From Streptomyces sp. NBC_01591 (GTDB lineage Bacteria; Actinomycetota; Actinomycetes; Streptomycetales; Streptomycetaceae): DNA of 64,000 bases. A program made the translations under genes and the position numbers. The notes beneath the pieces were generated by a model. That model saw nothing but the letters and a program-made list of their open reading frames with translations, did not search any database and was not told the DNA's origin. Positions 35,201-49,578 of the stretch are shown here, one piece after another (the stretch's first letter is position 1; the number at the start of each line of letters is the position of its first letter). The stretch spans positions 5,642,001 through 5,706,000 of the forward strand of contig NZ_CP109327.1 in the NCBI RefSeq assembly GCF_035918155.1, given 5' to 3'.

Positions 35201-38200
35201 GTCGGTCAGGCGCTCAAGCGCGTGAAGGAACAGCTGCGCGCGGTGCCCGGCGACGGGCTCGGCCACGGGCTGCTGCGCCACCTCAACCCGGAGACCGCCG
35301 AGGTGCTGGCCCGGTTCGACGCCCCGCAGCTCGCGTTCAACTACCTGGGACGGGTCCCCGGCAGCGGCGGCCCCGCCGCCACGGGGGACGAGGGCACCGT
35401 CACCACCGGCAGCGGCGGCTTCGACCCCCGTATGCCGCTGGGACACGCGCTGGAGCTCAACTGCCTGGTCGAGGACGGCCCGGACGGACCATGGCTGTCG
35501 GCCACCTGGTCCTGGCCCGGCGAGCTGCTGACCGATCAGGAGGTGCGCGCGCTCGCCGACGACTGGTTCACCGCGCTGGAGGGCCTGGTGGCCCACGCCG
35601 GACAGCCGGGAGCGGGCGGGCGCACCCCCTCCGACCTGCCGCTGGTCCCACTGGCCCAGGACGAGATCGAACGGCTGGAGCGTGCCTGGCCGCTGCTGGA
35701 CGAGGTGCTGCCCCTGGCCCCGCTCCAGGAGGGGCTGCTCTTCCACGCGCTCTACGAGACGGACGCCGACAGCTACACCGTGCAGCTGTCCCTGGACATG
35801 ACCGGTGAACTGGACGGCGACGCGCTGGCCGCCGCCGCCGGACAGGTACTGCGCCGCCACGGCAACCTGCGTGCCGGGTTCTGGCACGAGGGCGGCGGAC
35901 AGCCGGTGCAGTTCATCCCCGCCGAGGTAGAACTCCCGTGGTTCTCCTACGACGTGACCGCGCACCCCGAGGAGGACCGGGAGGCAGAACTGGAACGGAT
36001 CCTCTCCGCCGAGCTGGCGGCGGGCTTCGACCCGGCGCGTCCGCCGCTGATCCGTTTCGCCCTGGTGCGGCTCGCGGCCGACCGGTACCGGTTCGTGGTG
36101 ACGAACCATCACATCCTGCTGGACGGCTGGTCGATGCCGGTTCTGCTGGCCGAACTCGCCGCCTGCTACGCGGGTCAGGGCTCCGCCCTGCCCCGGGTCA
36201 CCCCCTACCGGGACTACCTCGGCTGGCTGGCCGTGCAGGACCGTGCGGCCGCCGAACTGGCCTGGGGCCAGGCACTGGACGGCCTGGAAGAGCCGACCCT
36301 GCTTGCGCCGCCCGGCAGCGAACCGGCCGTCGCGGAGCGCCTCGAAGTGGATCTGCCCGCGGACTTCACCGCGGAGCTGACCGCCGCCGGACGGCGCCTC
36401 GGCGTCACGCTCAACACCCTGGTGCAGACGGCCTGGGGCGTGCTCCTGGGCCGGCTGACCGGCCGTGACGACGTGACCTTCGGTGCCACCGTGTCCGGCC
36501 GGCCCCCGGAGATCGCCGGGATCGAGACCATGGTCGGGCTCTTCATCAACACCCTGCCGGTACGGATCCGGCTCCGGCCCGAGGAGACCCTTGCCGCGCT
36601 GCTGGACCGGGTGCAGTCGGAGCAGCTCGCGCTGCTGCCGCACCAGTACCTCGGCCTCGCCGACATCCAGCGGATCGCCGGAATCGGTGAACTCTTCGAC
36701 ACCGCGACCGTCTTCGAGAACTACCCCACCACGCCGGGCGGACTCGCCGCCCCCGACGGTGCGGCACCCGCCGTACAGGTCTCGTCGACCGATCTGCGCG
36801 ATGCCACGCACTACCCGCTGAGCCTGGCCGCGGCCCTCGTCGGGGACCACCTCCATGTGCGGCTCGACCACCGGCCCGACGTGCTCGGCCGGGAGGAGGC
36901 AGGACGGCTCGTCGACCGGCTTCGGCAGGTGCTGCGGACCATGGCCGAACAACCCGGCACCCGGGTCGGCCGACTGGACCCGCTGCCCTCGGCGGAGCGC
37001 GACCGGCTGCTGGCCTCGGGCGACGACCGAGGCTCGCAGGTCGCGGCGGCGACCCTGCCGGAACTCTTCGAGGCGCAGGCCGCCCGCACCCCGGACGCCC
37101 TCGCCGTCATCGCGGACGGCACCTGGCTCGACTACGCGGAGCTGAACGCGCGGGCCAACCGGATGGCCCGGCTGCTGGTCTCCCGGGGTGCCGGCCCCGA
37201 CCGCCTCGTCGCGGTCATCGGCCCCGCGTCGGTGGACTGGCTGGTCGCCCTGCTCGCGGTCGCCAAGTCGGGAGCCGGATACGTACCGCTCGACCCCGGC
37301 CTCCCGGCCGACCGGATCGCGTTCCTGCTCGACGACACCCGGCCGGCGCTGGTGCTGGCCACCGGGCCGTCGCACGGGCTGCCGGGGCCGGTCACCGGAA
37401 CCGCCGCACTCGCGGCGGCCGGTGCCGGACTCCCGGACGGGAACCTCACCCAACGCGAACGCAACAGCCCGCTGCGGCCGGGCCACCCGGCGTACGCGAT
37501 CCACACCTCGGGTTCCACCGGGCAGCCCAAGGGCGTCCTCGTCACCCACGCGAACCTGACCAACCTGGCCGCCGACCACATCGCACGGTTCGGGATCACG
37601 GCCGGCAGCAGGGTGCTCCAGGCGGTGTCGACCAACTTCGACCCGTCGCTCGCCGACGTGGCGATGGCGCTGCTCTCGGGCGGCACCCTGGTGCTGCCGC
37701 CGTCCGTCGGGCTGACCGGTGAGCAACTGGCCGGTGTGCTGGAGCGGGAGGCCGTCACCCATGTGATGCTGGCGGCGCCGGTCGCCGCGACCCTGCCGGA
37801 CCGGGCGCTGCCCGCGCTGCGGGCCCTGGTCCTGGGCGGTGAGTCCCTGAGCCGGTCGCTGGTGGCCCGGTTCGCCGAGGGGCGGCAGGTGTTCAACGCC
37901 TACGGGCCCACCGAGACGACCGTCGCCGCGACCGTCAGCGCCCCGCTCGCACCGGTGGGCGGCGTGCCGCCGATCGGCCGGCAGATCCGGGGAGCGGCGG
38001 CCTACGTCCTGGACGGGGCGCTGCGGCCGGTGCCGGAGGGAACCGTCGGTGAGCTGTACGTGGCGGGCGCGGGCGTGGCCCGCGGCTATCTGAACCGGCC
38101 CGGCCTCACCGGGCACCGGTTCGTCGCCGACCCGTTCACGGGCGACGGTGCGCGGATGTACCGCACCGGCGACCTGGTGCGCCGCCGGGCCGACGGCGAC

Positions 38201-39571
38201 CTGGAGTTCACCGGACGGGCCGACCAGCAGATCAAACTGCGCGGGTTCCGCATCGAGTTGGGTGAGATCGAGTCCGTGCTGGCGGACTGCCCCGGGGTGG
38301 CCAGGGCCGCCGTGGTGCTCCGGGAGGACCGGCCGGGCGCCCGCCGCCTGGTCGCCTACCTGGTGCCCCGGGACGGCCATGAGCCCGTCGACCCGCGCGC
38401 CCACGCGGCCGCCGCGCTGCCGCAGTACATGGTGCCGTCGGTGTTCGTGACGCTGGAGAGGCTGCCGCTCACGGTGAACGGCAAGGTGGACCGGGCGGCG
38501 CTGCCCGAGCCCGTGACGGACCCGGTGGCGGCGCGCGGGCCGCGCTCCCCGCGCGAGGAGGAGATGTGCCGGCTGTTCGGCGAGATGCTCGGCCTCGACC
38601 GGGTCGGCGTCGACGACGACTTCTTCGCACTCGGCGGGGATTCGCTCTCCGCGACGCGGCTGACCGGCCGGGTGCGGACCGTGTTCGGGGTCAGGGCGAG
38701 CATCAGCACGCTCTTCCGGTACCCGACCGTCGCCGAATTCACCGAACGTATCGGTACGGACGGCGAACAGGATCCGTTCGATGTGCTGTTGCCGCTGCGT
38801 ACCGGCCAGGACGGCCCCGCGCTGTTCTGTGTGCACCCTGCGGCCGGAATCAGTTGGACCTATTCCGGATTGCTGCGGCACATTGATCCGCAGTATTCGG
38901 TCTATGGAATTCAGGCGCGCGGACTTTCCGGCCCCGCCGAACTTCCGGAGACCATTGCGGAAATGGCGGCCGACTATCTGGAGCGGATTCGCGAGGTGCA
39001 GCCGAGCGGTCCGTACCACCTGCTCGGCTGGTCGATCGGCGGCGTGATCGCGCACGAGATGGCCGTCCAGCTCCAGGAGGCCGGCGAACAGGTCGAGCTG
39101 CTGGCCGCGCTGGACGCCTACCCCGAGGCCGTCACGGGGGAGCGGCCGGCCGCCGACGAGGCCGATGTGCTGGCAGCGCTGCTCCAGTTCACCGGAATCG
39201 ACCCGGCACAGGTCACGCAGGAGCTCACCGCAGGACTGGTCGCCGGGCTCGTGGCCGGCACCGGGAGCGCCCTGTCCGGCCTGGACGAGGAGCGGATCTC
39301 CGCCCTGGTCGCCGCATGCAGGAACATGCAGCGGGCCACCCATCGGCCTCGTCTTTTCAGCGGCGACCTCCTAATGTTCGTCGCAACGCGGAACAAGAAT
39401 TCCGGGTCGCCGAATCCGCAGGCATGGTCGCCCTATACGGGCGGTCGCATCCACACCGTGAACATCGACTGTGACCACGACGACATGACGAATGCCGAAC
39501 CGATCGGACACATCGGCCGGGTACTCGCAGAGAAACTCGGTGCCATGAAGGTCACGGGCCCCGCGTCCTGA
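20237..39571 (+). CDS. Nonribosomal peptide synthetase, five modules with N-methyltransferase and thioesterase
   Basis: Adds residues 6-10 and releases the product. It starts at GTG 20237, overlapping the previous stop (GTGA), so translation is probably coupled; 6444 aa. Approximate domains: C 20240-21540, A 21600-23100, T (Ser 23237); C 23390-24750, A 24800-26330, T (Ser 26447); C 26600-27940, A 27990-29510, T (Ser 29642); C 29800-31150, A 31200-33920 with an N-methyltransferase inserted at about 32590-33360 (SAM motif VLELGVGNG), T (Ser 34046), E 34190-35620; C 35690-37000, A 37050-38510, T (Ser 38642), TE 38760-39571. Codes read by eye: A6 DLTKVGEVGK (Asn), A7 DVQLAAHVVK (Pro), A8 DILQLGLVWK (Gly), A9 DASTVAAVCK (Tyr or beta-hydroxy-Tyr type), A10 DPAMVGAVAK (unassigned). 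The methyltransferase sits between core motifs A8 and A10, the usual N-methylation site. C domains 6 and 10, which follow E domains, are DCL-like. TE has GWSIGG (Ser 39032) and a late His (39476). The fourth C domain has HHIAGDR in place of HHxxxDG. Confidence 0.97.
25774..26099 (+). repeat. Internal repeat D, copy 1 (A7 C-terminal part)
   Basis: 326 bp nearly identical to 28960-29285, with a handful of mismatches. It spans core motifs A6-A8 of the Pro-type A domain in NRPS-2. Confidence 0.88.
28960..29285 (+). repeat. Internal repeat D, copy 2 (A8 C-terminal part)
   Basis: Partner of 25774-26099 in the Gly-type A domain, again at an offset of 3186. Confidence 0.88.
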
Positions 39572-39605
39572 ATTCGAAGACCGAATCCTGACACATTCCT
39601 GATTG

Positions 39606-39612
39606 AGGAGGC
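39606..39612 (+). promoter_or_regulatory. Ribosome binding site of the first P450 gene
   Basis: GAGGAGG lies nine bases before ATG 39622. It fixes that start and is the only strong independent translation signal in the 50-bp gap after NRPS-2. No clear terminator is visible in this gap, so read-through from the NRPS genes is likely. Confidence 0.7.
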
Positions 39613-39621
39613 ACCCGAGTC

Positions 39622-40926
39622 ATGTCCGAAACTCCCCCGTTCGATGGCCCGCCTGCGGCCCCGGCGGCTCCCGGACAGCCCATCGGCGGCAGCGGTCCGG
39701 GCGTATGGGATCCGGAGTTCTTCCAGAACCCGTACCCCACCTACGCCTGGCTCCGCGAGAACGACCCGGTCCGCGGCATCACCTGGCCCGGCCCGCCCGG
39801 CCACGCCTGGCTCGTCACCCGCTACCAGGACGTCCACGCCGGCCAGGCCGACTCCCGGCTGCGCCACGACCTCACCGCGTTCATGGCCGAGCTCGGCATA
39901 CCCGAACCGCCCGCGATCGGCGGCGACGTGGCACGGCTGCTCGGCCGCAACCTGACACTGCTGGACGCGCCGGACCACCCCCGGCTCCGCTCGGTGCTGG
40001 CGCGCTTCTTCACCAAGAAGCGCATCGAGGGCATGCGGCCCCGCATCGAGACCCTCGCCGACGGGCTGCTGGACCAGCTCGCCGAGCGGGCCGGGGACGG
40101 CCCCGTCGACCTGGTGCGGGACTTCGCCTGGAAGCTGCCGCTCGCCGTCGTCTGCGAACTGCTCGGCGTCCCGGCCGAGGACCACGAACTGTTCGGCTAC
40201 GGCACCGACGCCTCCCGGGACCAGGGCGCCACCGGCGACTACGCGGCCGGCGCCGTCGTGGCCGTCGAGCGGCTGCGCGCCCTCATCGGCGAGAAGCGGG
40301 CGAACCCGGCCGACGACGCGTTCACCTCGTTCGTCCGGGCCCTGGACGCCGGGGAGTTCCTCGACGAGGACGAGGTGATCGCCCAGGCCATGCTGTTCGT
40401 GGTCGCCGGTCACGAGACCACCGTCGACCTCCTCGGCAACGGCGTCCACGCCCTGCTGAGCAACCCCGACCAGCTGAAGCAGCTCACCGCCGACCCGTCG
40501 CTGCTGCCGAACGCGGTCGAGGAGGTCCTGCGCTACTACCCGCCGACCGACATCGTCACGCCGCAGTACACCGCCGAGCCGATCCGCTTCGGCGACGTCG
40601 AGGTGGACCGCCACCAGATCGTCATCCTGTCCCGGGCATCCGCCAACCGGGACCCGGAGCGCTACCCCGACCCGGAGCGCTTCGACATCACCCGCAACAC
40701 CGCCGGCCACCTGGCCTTCGGGCACGGCGCGCACTACTGCGTCGGCGGGATGGTCGCCCGGATCGAGGGCCAGACGGTCTTCGGCCGCATCTTCGACCGC
40801 TTCCCCGAGCTGCGCCACGCCACCGCCCCCGAGGAGGTCCGCTGGAAGTCCAACCCGGTCGCCCGCGGCCTGGTCTCGCTCCCCGTCGACCTGGGTACGC
40901 CCCGCCGGCCGGGGAAGACCGCATGA
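39622..40926 (+). CDS. Cytochrome P450, probable tailoring hydroxylase (P450-1)
   Basis: A 434-aa soluble bacterial class I P450 that would use ferredoxin-supplied electrons. Its motifs are canonical: I-helix AGHETT (A262, E265, T266), K-helix EEVLR, and heme loop [11 protein letters not shown] with ligand Cys373. A proline/glycine-rich N-terminus (MSETPP...) precedes the P450 fold. Its stop overlaps the start of the Asn-type A-T-C protein (ATGA at 40923), so the two are probably made together. Such pairing is known where P450s beta-hydroxylate an aminoacyl thioester on a carrier protein (NovH/NovI for Tyr; P450sky acting on NRPS carriers in skyllamycin). I infer, without proof, that it hydroxylates carrier-bound Asn or Phe. 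Phenol coupling or hydroxylation of the finished peptide are alternatives. Confidence 0.93.
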   Translation: MSETPPFDGPPAAPAAPGQPIGGSGPGVWDPEFFQNPYPTYAWLRENDPVRGITWPGPPGHAWLVTRYQDVHAGQADSRLRHDLTAFMAELGIPEPPAIGGDVARLLGRNLTLLDAPDHPRLRSVLARFFTKKRIEGMRPRIETLADGLLDQLAERAGDGPVDLVRDFAWKLPLAVVCELLGVPAEDHELFGYGTDASRDQGATGDYAAGAVVAVERLRALIGEKRANPADDAFTSFVRALDAGEFLDEDEVIAQAMLFVVAGHETTVDLLGNGVHALLSNPDQLKQLTADPSLLPNAVEEVLRYYPPTDIVTPQYTAEPIRFGDVEVDRHQIVILSRASANRDPERYPDPERFDITRNTAGHLAFGHGAHYCVGGMVARIEGQTVFGRIFDRFPELRHATAPEEVRWKSNPVARGLVSLPVDLGTPRRPGKTA

Positions 40927-43900
40927 CCGCGCCCGCCGAAGGGCCCGGGACCCTCAGCCCCGACGAGCTCCACCGGCTGCTCGTCGAATGGAACGACACC
41001 GACCACAAGGTGGCCGAGGCCACGCTCACCGAACTCTTCGAGGCCCAGGCCGCCCGCACCCCGGACGCGCCCGCCGTCGCGCACGGCACCGCCGAGCTCT
41101 CCTACGCGGAGCTCGGCGCCCGCGCCAACCGGCTGGCCCGGCTCCTCGTAGGACGGGGAGCGGGGCCCGAGCGGTTCGTCGCCGTCGCCCTGCCGAAGTC
41201 CGTGGAGCTCGTCGTCGCCCTGCTGGCCGTGGTCAAGGCCGGTGCCGCCTATCTGCCGCTGGACCCCGGCCACCCCGCCGAACGGCTCGCCGGCATGCTC
41301 GCCGACGTGGCCCCCGTGGCGGTCCTCACCGACGCGGCGACCGCCGGTGCGCTGCCCGGGGGTCCCGCCCCGCACCTCGTGCTCGACGACCCGGCGATCG
41401 TGACGGAGCTGACCGGGCACCCGGCGGCCGACCTCACCGACGCCGAGCGGACCGCCCCACTGCGCCCCGCCCACCCGGTGTTCGTCATCCACACCTCCGG
41501 CTCGACCGGCCGCCCCAAGGGCGTCGTCGTCGAACACCGGTCGCTCAACGTGTACCTGGCGTGGGCCCGGCAGGCGTACGGCGCGGTCTCCGGACGCGCC
41601 CTGGTCCACTCGCCCGTCGCCTTCGACCTGACGGCCACCGGACTGTACGCACCGCTCACCGCGGGCGGCTGCGCCCACCTGGTCGAACTGCACGAGGGCA
41701 CCGCCCCCGACGCCGGGGAGCTGCCCGAGGCCACCTTCGTCAAGGCCACCCCGACCCATCTCGCCCTGCTCGCGGCCCTGCCCGACGCCTACTCGCCCAC
41801 CGGGCAGCTGGTGCTGGGCGGCGAGGCCCTGCTCGGCGAGGCACTGGACGAGTGGCGCGCCCGCAGACCCGGGGCCACGGTCGTCAACGAGTACGGGCCG
41901 ACCGAGACGACCATCGGCTGCATGGAGTACCGCATCGAGCCGGGCGACACCGTCCCGGCCGGCGTGGTGACCATCGGCCGCCCCATCTGGAACACCCGGC
42001 TGTACGTGCTCGACGACACCCTCGCCCCCGTCCCCACCGGCACGGTGGGGGAGCTCTACATCGGCGGCGAACTGCTGGCCCGCGGCTACCACGCCCGGCC
42101 CGCCCTCACCGCCGGACGGTTCGTGGCGAGCCCGTTCGCCCCCGGAGCGCGGATGTACCGCACCGGAGACCTGGTGCGGCGCAGGGACGACGGGCAGCTG
42201 GACTTCATCGCGCGGACCGACGACCAGGTCAAGGTGCGCGGCTTCCGGATCGAGCTCGGCGAGGTCGAGGCCGCGCTCACCGGCCTGCCCGGCATCGCCG
42301 CCGCGGCCGTCTCCGTGCACGAGGAACGGCCGGGCGGCAAGCGGCTGGTGGCCCACGTGGTGCCCGCCGAGAGCGCCGATGGCACGGTGGACACCGGTGC
42401 GCTGCGCATGGCGCTGGCCACCCGGCTGCCGGAGTACATGGTGCCCGCCGCCTTCGTCACGCTTCCGGCGCTGCCGCTCACCCCGAACGGCAAGCTCGAC
42501 CGCAGGGCGCTGCCCGCACCGGACACCGCCGCCCCGGCGGGCGGCCGGGCGGCGCGCGGTGCGCGCGAACAGCGGCTGTGCGAGCTGTTCGCCGAAGTGC
42601 TCGGCGAGCCCGGGATCGGCGCCGACACCAGCTTCTTCGCCGCGGGCGGCGACAGCGTCGGGGCGTTCACCCTGGTCAAGCAGGCCCGCCTGGCCGGGAT
42701 CGGGTTCGGCACCAAGGACGTCTTCACCTCGCCCACCCCGGCCGGGCTGGCCGCGCTCGCCGTACCGGTGCCCACCGAGGACCACGGCGCCGAGGCGCCG
42801 TCCGTGCCCCGCACGGACGAGCTCGCCGGACTCGCCGACGGACTGCCGGGCGGCGCCGAGATCCTGGCCGTCTCACCGCTCCAGGACGCCATGGTCCGCC
42901 GGGCCTCGGCCGGCACCGGACCGGGCCCGTACACCGACCAGTTCAGCTTCCCGCTCGCCGGGGGATTCGACCCCGAGGTGATGCGCCGGACGCTGGCCGT
43001 GCTGCTGCGCCGCCACCCCGCGCTGCGCGCCGTCTTCCGCACCGGCCCGGACGGGCGCCCCGTCCAGCTCGTGGTGGGCGAAGTCGAGCCCGTGCTCCAT
43101 GAGTTCGACCTCTCCGCGATGGAGGGGGAGGAGCAGCAGCGGGAGCTGGACCGGCTGCTGCGCCAGGACCACCAGGCGCCCTTCGACCTGGCCGCACCAC
43201 CCCTGGTGCGGTGCACCGCGATCCGGCTCGCCCCGGACAGCTGGCGGTTCGTGCTGACCCTCGCCCCGCTGCTGCTGGACGGCTGGTCGCTGCCCCTGGT
43301 CATGGGCGAGCTGTGGATGACGTACATGACCGGCGGCGACGAGCAGATGCTGCCGCCCGTCGCACCGGAACCGCCGCAGCGCGGGTACGCGAACTGGCTG
43401 GCCGGCCGGGACACCGCCGCGACCGAGGACGCCTGGCGCGTCGTCCTGGAGGGGCTGCCCGCCCTGGCGCCGCTGGCCCTCGCCGGGCCGGGCACCGACC
43501 GGGTCACCGTCGCGGAGACCACCTCCCGGCTGCCCGAGGACGTCACCGCCGCACTCGTCACCCGCGCCCGCGCCCACGACCTGACCCTGAACACCCTGGT
43601 GACCGGCGCCTGGGCGCTGCTGCTCGGCCGGCTCACCGACCGCGACGAGCAGGTCTTCGGCGTGACCGTGGCGGGCCGGCCCGCCGAACTGCCGGGCATC
43701 GACCGGGCGGCCGGAATGTTCATGAACAACCTGCCGGTTCGGCTCGGCTGGGACGGCGCGGAACCGGTGCTCGACGTGCTCACCCGGCTCCAGCGCGGCC
43801 AGGCGGGCCTGATCGCGCACCAGCACATCAGCCTCGCCGAACTCGCGGACATCGCCGGGAGGGACGCGCTGTTCGACACCCTCGTGGTGTTCGAGAGCCA

Positions 43901-44227
43901 GCCGACGACCACCGCCGCGGCGCCCCCGCCGCCCCCGATGCCGGGCGGACCCGGCGGACCCGGCGGACCCGGCGCGCCCGCCATGCCGCCGCACCTGGTG
44001 CAGATCCTCGGCATGGAGGCGCACGACGCCGCCCGTGTGCCGCTCCGCTTCGCGGTGGCTCCGGGACCGCAGTTGGGCATCCTCGCCCAGTACTGGACCG
44101 AGGCGTTCGAGCCCGGCCAAGTGGACCGGATCCAGGCGAAGTTCCTGCAGGTGCTCACCGCGTTCGCCGACGGACTCGAAAGGTCCGTCGCCGACACGAT
44201 GACCGCCGCTACCGGAGGCACCGAGAG

Positions 44228-44231
<4 letters not shown>
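40923..44231 (+). CDS. Free-standing NRPS A-T-C protein, predicted Asn-activating, degenerate C domain
   Basis: A 1102-aa protein. The N-terminal 35 residues look like a C-A linker ([10 protein letters not shown]), as if cut out of a larger NRPS. The A domain (about 35-535) has [10 protein letters not shown], the EYGPTE core and NGK; its code reads DLTKVGEIGK, predicting Asn, almost the same as module 6. The T domain has GGDS with Ser578. The C-terminal domain (about 645-1090) is DCL-like (starting near VSPLQDAM), but the HHxxxDG position reads APLLLDG (Ala781, Pro782; bases 43263-43268), so condensation activity is not expected. A Pro/Gly-rich stretch (bases 43918-43990, a tandem 9-base repeat) interrupts this domain. 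ATGA overlaps join it to P450-1 before and the second A-T-C protein after. The likely role is to load Asn for P450 beta-hydroxylation, with the dead C domain as a docking or interface module. How the residue leaves the carrier is unknown. Confidence 0.93.
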
Positions 44232-47388
<3,157 letters not shown>

Positions 47389-47392
<4 letters not shown>

Positions 47393-47424
47393 GCCAATCG
47401 CGTACCGAAAGGGCGAGTCAATGA
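47389..47424 (+). CDS. Eleven-residue bridging reading frame
   Basis: ATG 47389 overlaps the stop of the Phe-type A-T-C gene (ATGA). It encodes MSQSRTERASQ and ends at TGA 47422-47424, which itself overlaps the permease ATG (ATGA at 47421). GAAGGA sits about ten bases before ATG 47389. The peptide has no recognisable motif. It may only pass ribosomes from one gene to the next, or be a chance frame, because the permease has its own purine-rich AAAGGGCGAG just upstream. Confidence 0.35.
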
Positions 47425-48212
47425 GTGCTGACATGCTGATGGACACCCGGCTGCTGGTCGGCCGGCAGATGCGGCACCTCAAGCGCGGCCCGGAGCGGGT
47501 CGTCCCCGTGGTGATCACCCCGCTGATCCTGGTCCTGCTCAACGGACTGCTGATCGGCAGCGCGATCGTGGTGCCAGGGGACGGCAGCTACAAGGACTTC
47601 ATGATGGCCGGGGTCTTCGCCCAGGTCGCCATGCTGGGCATGTCCAACGCCCAGAACGGCCTCAAGGAGGACCTGCGCAACGGCCTGGTCGACCGCTTCC
47701 AGTCGCTGCCGATCGCCAGGTCCGCCGCCGTCCTCGCCCGGTCCGTCGCCGAACTGCTGATGATGTTCGTGGGCTGGCTGGTGATCGCCGGGGTCGGGCT
47801 GCTGATCGGCTGGCGGATGCACGAGGGCCTGCTGCGGGGTATGGCCGGGATCGGCCTGATGCTGCTGTTCGGCTACCTGTTCATCTGGCTCGGCATCCTG
47901 GGCACGGTCTCCGGCCGCAACCCCCAGTCCTCCGGCATCGGTTCGATGATCGTCATGCCGATGCTGTTCCTGTCGCCCGCCTTCTTCCCGATCGACAACC
48001 TGCCCGGCTGGCTGCAGACCGTCTGTGAGTGGAACCCGTTCAGCTCGGTGGTCGTGGCCTGCCGCGAACTGTGGGGCAACCCGAACCCGGTCGTCACCGG
48101 CGCCTTCCCGGTCGAGCACCCGATCCTGGTGGCGACCCTGCTGCCCGTGGTGCTGCTGATCCCCGTGATCCCGCTGGCCGTCCGCCGCTACCACTCCGTG
48201 GTCGGGCGGTGA
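47421..48212 (+). CDS. ABC-2 type (DrrB-like) transporter permease
   Basis: A 263-aa integral membrane protein with about six hydrophobic segments and the family hallmark near FLSPAFFPIDNLPGWLQ, as in DrrB-type drug export permeases. It would pair with the DrrA-like ATPase at 50920, although an MFS gene and a P450 gene lie between them. Likely role: export of, and self-resistance to, the peptide across the cytoplasmic membrane. ATG 47421 was chosen because the stop of the 11-codon frame overlaps it and a purine-rich ribosome site precedes it. The substrate is inferred from context only. Confidence 0.93.
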   Translation: MSADMLMDTRLLVGRQMRHLKRGPERVVPVVITPLILVLLNGLLIGSAIVVPGDGSYKDFMMAGVFAQVAMLGMSNAQNGLKEDLRNGLVDRFQSLPIARSAAVLARSVAELLMMFVGWLVIAGVGLLIGWRMHEGLLRGMAGIGLMLLFGYLFIWLGILGTVSGRNPQSSGIGSMIVMPMLFLSPAFFPIDNLPGWLQTVCEWNPFSSVVVACRELWGNPNPVVTGAFPVEHPILVATLLPVVLLIPVIPLAVRRYHSVVGR

Positions 48213-48218
48213 GCTGAC

Positions 48219-49571
48219 ATGAGGGTGTTCTCCCCGGTCGGCCGCTGGTCCGCGGCCACCCTGGCCTCCCTGCTGGGCGTCCAGATCTTCCACGTCGCCC
48301 TGGCCTGGTCCGTGCTGCGGGTCTCGGGGCCGCTGTCCGCCGCGGTGGTCCTGGCCCTCGGGACGCTGCCCCGCATCGCGATGATGACCGGCCTCACCGC
48401 GGGCCTGGCGGGCCGCTTCGCACCGCTGCGCCTGGCATCGGGCGGTGAACTCGTTCGGGCGGTACTGGCGTTGGGTGCCGCCGCGGCACTGGCGGGCAGC
48501 CGGTTGGACTTCGTGACGCTGCTCGTGGCGAGCGTGGCCTTCGGTCTCGTCGAGGCCGTCACCGAACCGGCGACCGGGGGCCTGCCCGCCCTCGTCGCGG
48601 GCCCCGCCGACCAGCAGCGGATGCAGGCCCTGCGAACGACGCTGTTCCGTACGACGGTCGTCCTCGGCGGACCGCTCGCGGGCCTGAGCGCGCTGCTCGG
48701 CCTGCCCACCGCGCTGATCGTCAACGCGGCGGTCTTCGTGGTCTCCGCGGCCGTGTTCGCGCTGCTGCGGCCGCTGCCCGCCGACCCCGGCGCGCCGTCC
48801 GGCGCCATGCCGCAGATGGGCGGTATGCCCGGCATGGCCGGCCCGCCCGGACCGGACTCCCCGAAGCTCGGCGAAGCCCTGGCCCTGCCCGGTGTGCGGG
48901 CCGCGCTGATCTGCACCGTCCTCGTCGAGCTGGGCTGCCCCGGCGCCTTCAACGTCGGCACGCTGCTGCTCGCGGAGCACCGGGACTGGGGGGTGACGGG
49001 GTTCGGCGTACTCGTCGGGGCCGTCGGCCTCGGCACCGTCGCCGCCGCGCTCGCCCCGTCGTTCGCCCGGTCGCTCCGGGGGAGCGGCGCGGGCCTGATC
49101 CTGGCCTGCGCGCTCACCGCCGCCGCCATGGCCGGGCTCGCCCTCGCCCCGAACCTGCCGGTCGCGGCCGTGCTCACCGTCGTGATGGCGCTGACCGCGG
49201 CGGCCGCGTCGGCGGCCACCCTGGGCGTCCTGTTCAGCGGGCCCCGGCCGGACGCGCTCGGCATGGTGATGGGGACCGTGATGGCGGCGGGCGCGCTCGC
49301 CGCGCCCCTGTCGTACGTGCTCGTCGGCGTCGTCGCACGCGCCTCGGGCCCGACGCCGGCCCTCCTCGGCTGCGCCGGGGCGCTGACGGCCGCCGCGCTC
49401 GTCGGCCTGGCCGACCGCTCCCTGCGCACCGCGTCCGCACCGCCGCCGCCCGCCGGACCACCGATGGGCGGCGAGCCGTCGCCCGAGACGCCGGGCGCGG
49501 CCGAATCGGACGCCGCGCCCGACCCGTCCCTCCCCGACGACTCCGGCCACCTGTCCGCGAAAGGAGCGTGA
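48219..49571 (+). CDS. Major facilitator superfamily (MFS) transporter
   Basis: A 450-aa membrane protein that starts six bases after the permease stop. Alternating hydrophobic segments suggest about twelve membrane helices. The central loop is Met/Gly/Pro-rich (MPQMGGMPGMAG) and separates two halves of six. The C-terminal tail is Pro/Glu-rich and soluble. Its organisation resembles MFS exporters of the enterobactin-exporter/macrolide-efflux type, but I see no diagnostic motif for a subfamily. It is probably a second export route for the product or an intermediate; the substrate is unknown. It ends in AAGGAG, which also serves as the ribosome site of the following P450. Confidence 0.9.
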   Translation: MRVFSPVGRWSAATLASLLGVQIFHVALAWSVLRVSGPLSAAVVLALGTLPRIAMMTGLTAGLAGRFAPLRLASGGELVRAVLALGAAAALAGSRLDFVTLLVASVAFGLVEAVTEPATGGLPALVAGPADQQRMQALRTTLFRTTVVLGGPLAGLSALLGLPTALIVNAAVFVVSAAVFALLRPLPADPGAPSGAMPQMGGMPGMAGPPGPDSPKLGEALALPGVRAALICTVLVELGCPGAFNVGTLLLAEHRDWGVTGFGVLVGAVGLGTVAAALAPSFARSLRGSGAGLILACALTAAAMAGLALAPNLPVAAVLTVVMALTAAAASAATLGVLFSGPRPDALGMVMGTVMAAGALAAPLSYVLVGVVARASGPTPALLGCAGALTAAALVGLADRSLRTASAPPPPAGPPMGGEPSPETPGAAESDAAPDPSLPDDSGHLSAKGA

Positions 49572-49578
49572 CCCCGAC

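Noticed and set aside
22376..39343. Very long open frame on the minus strand opposite NRPS-2
   Set aside because: Same artefact: antisense of a high-GC gene. The translation has no recognisable protein signature.
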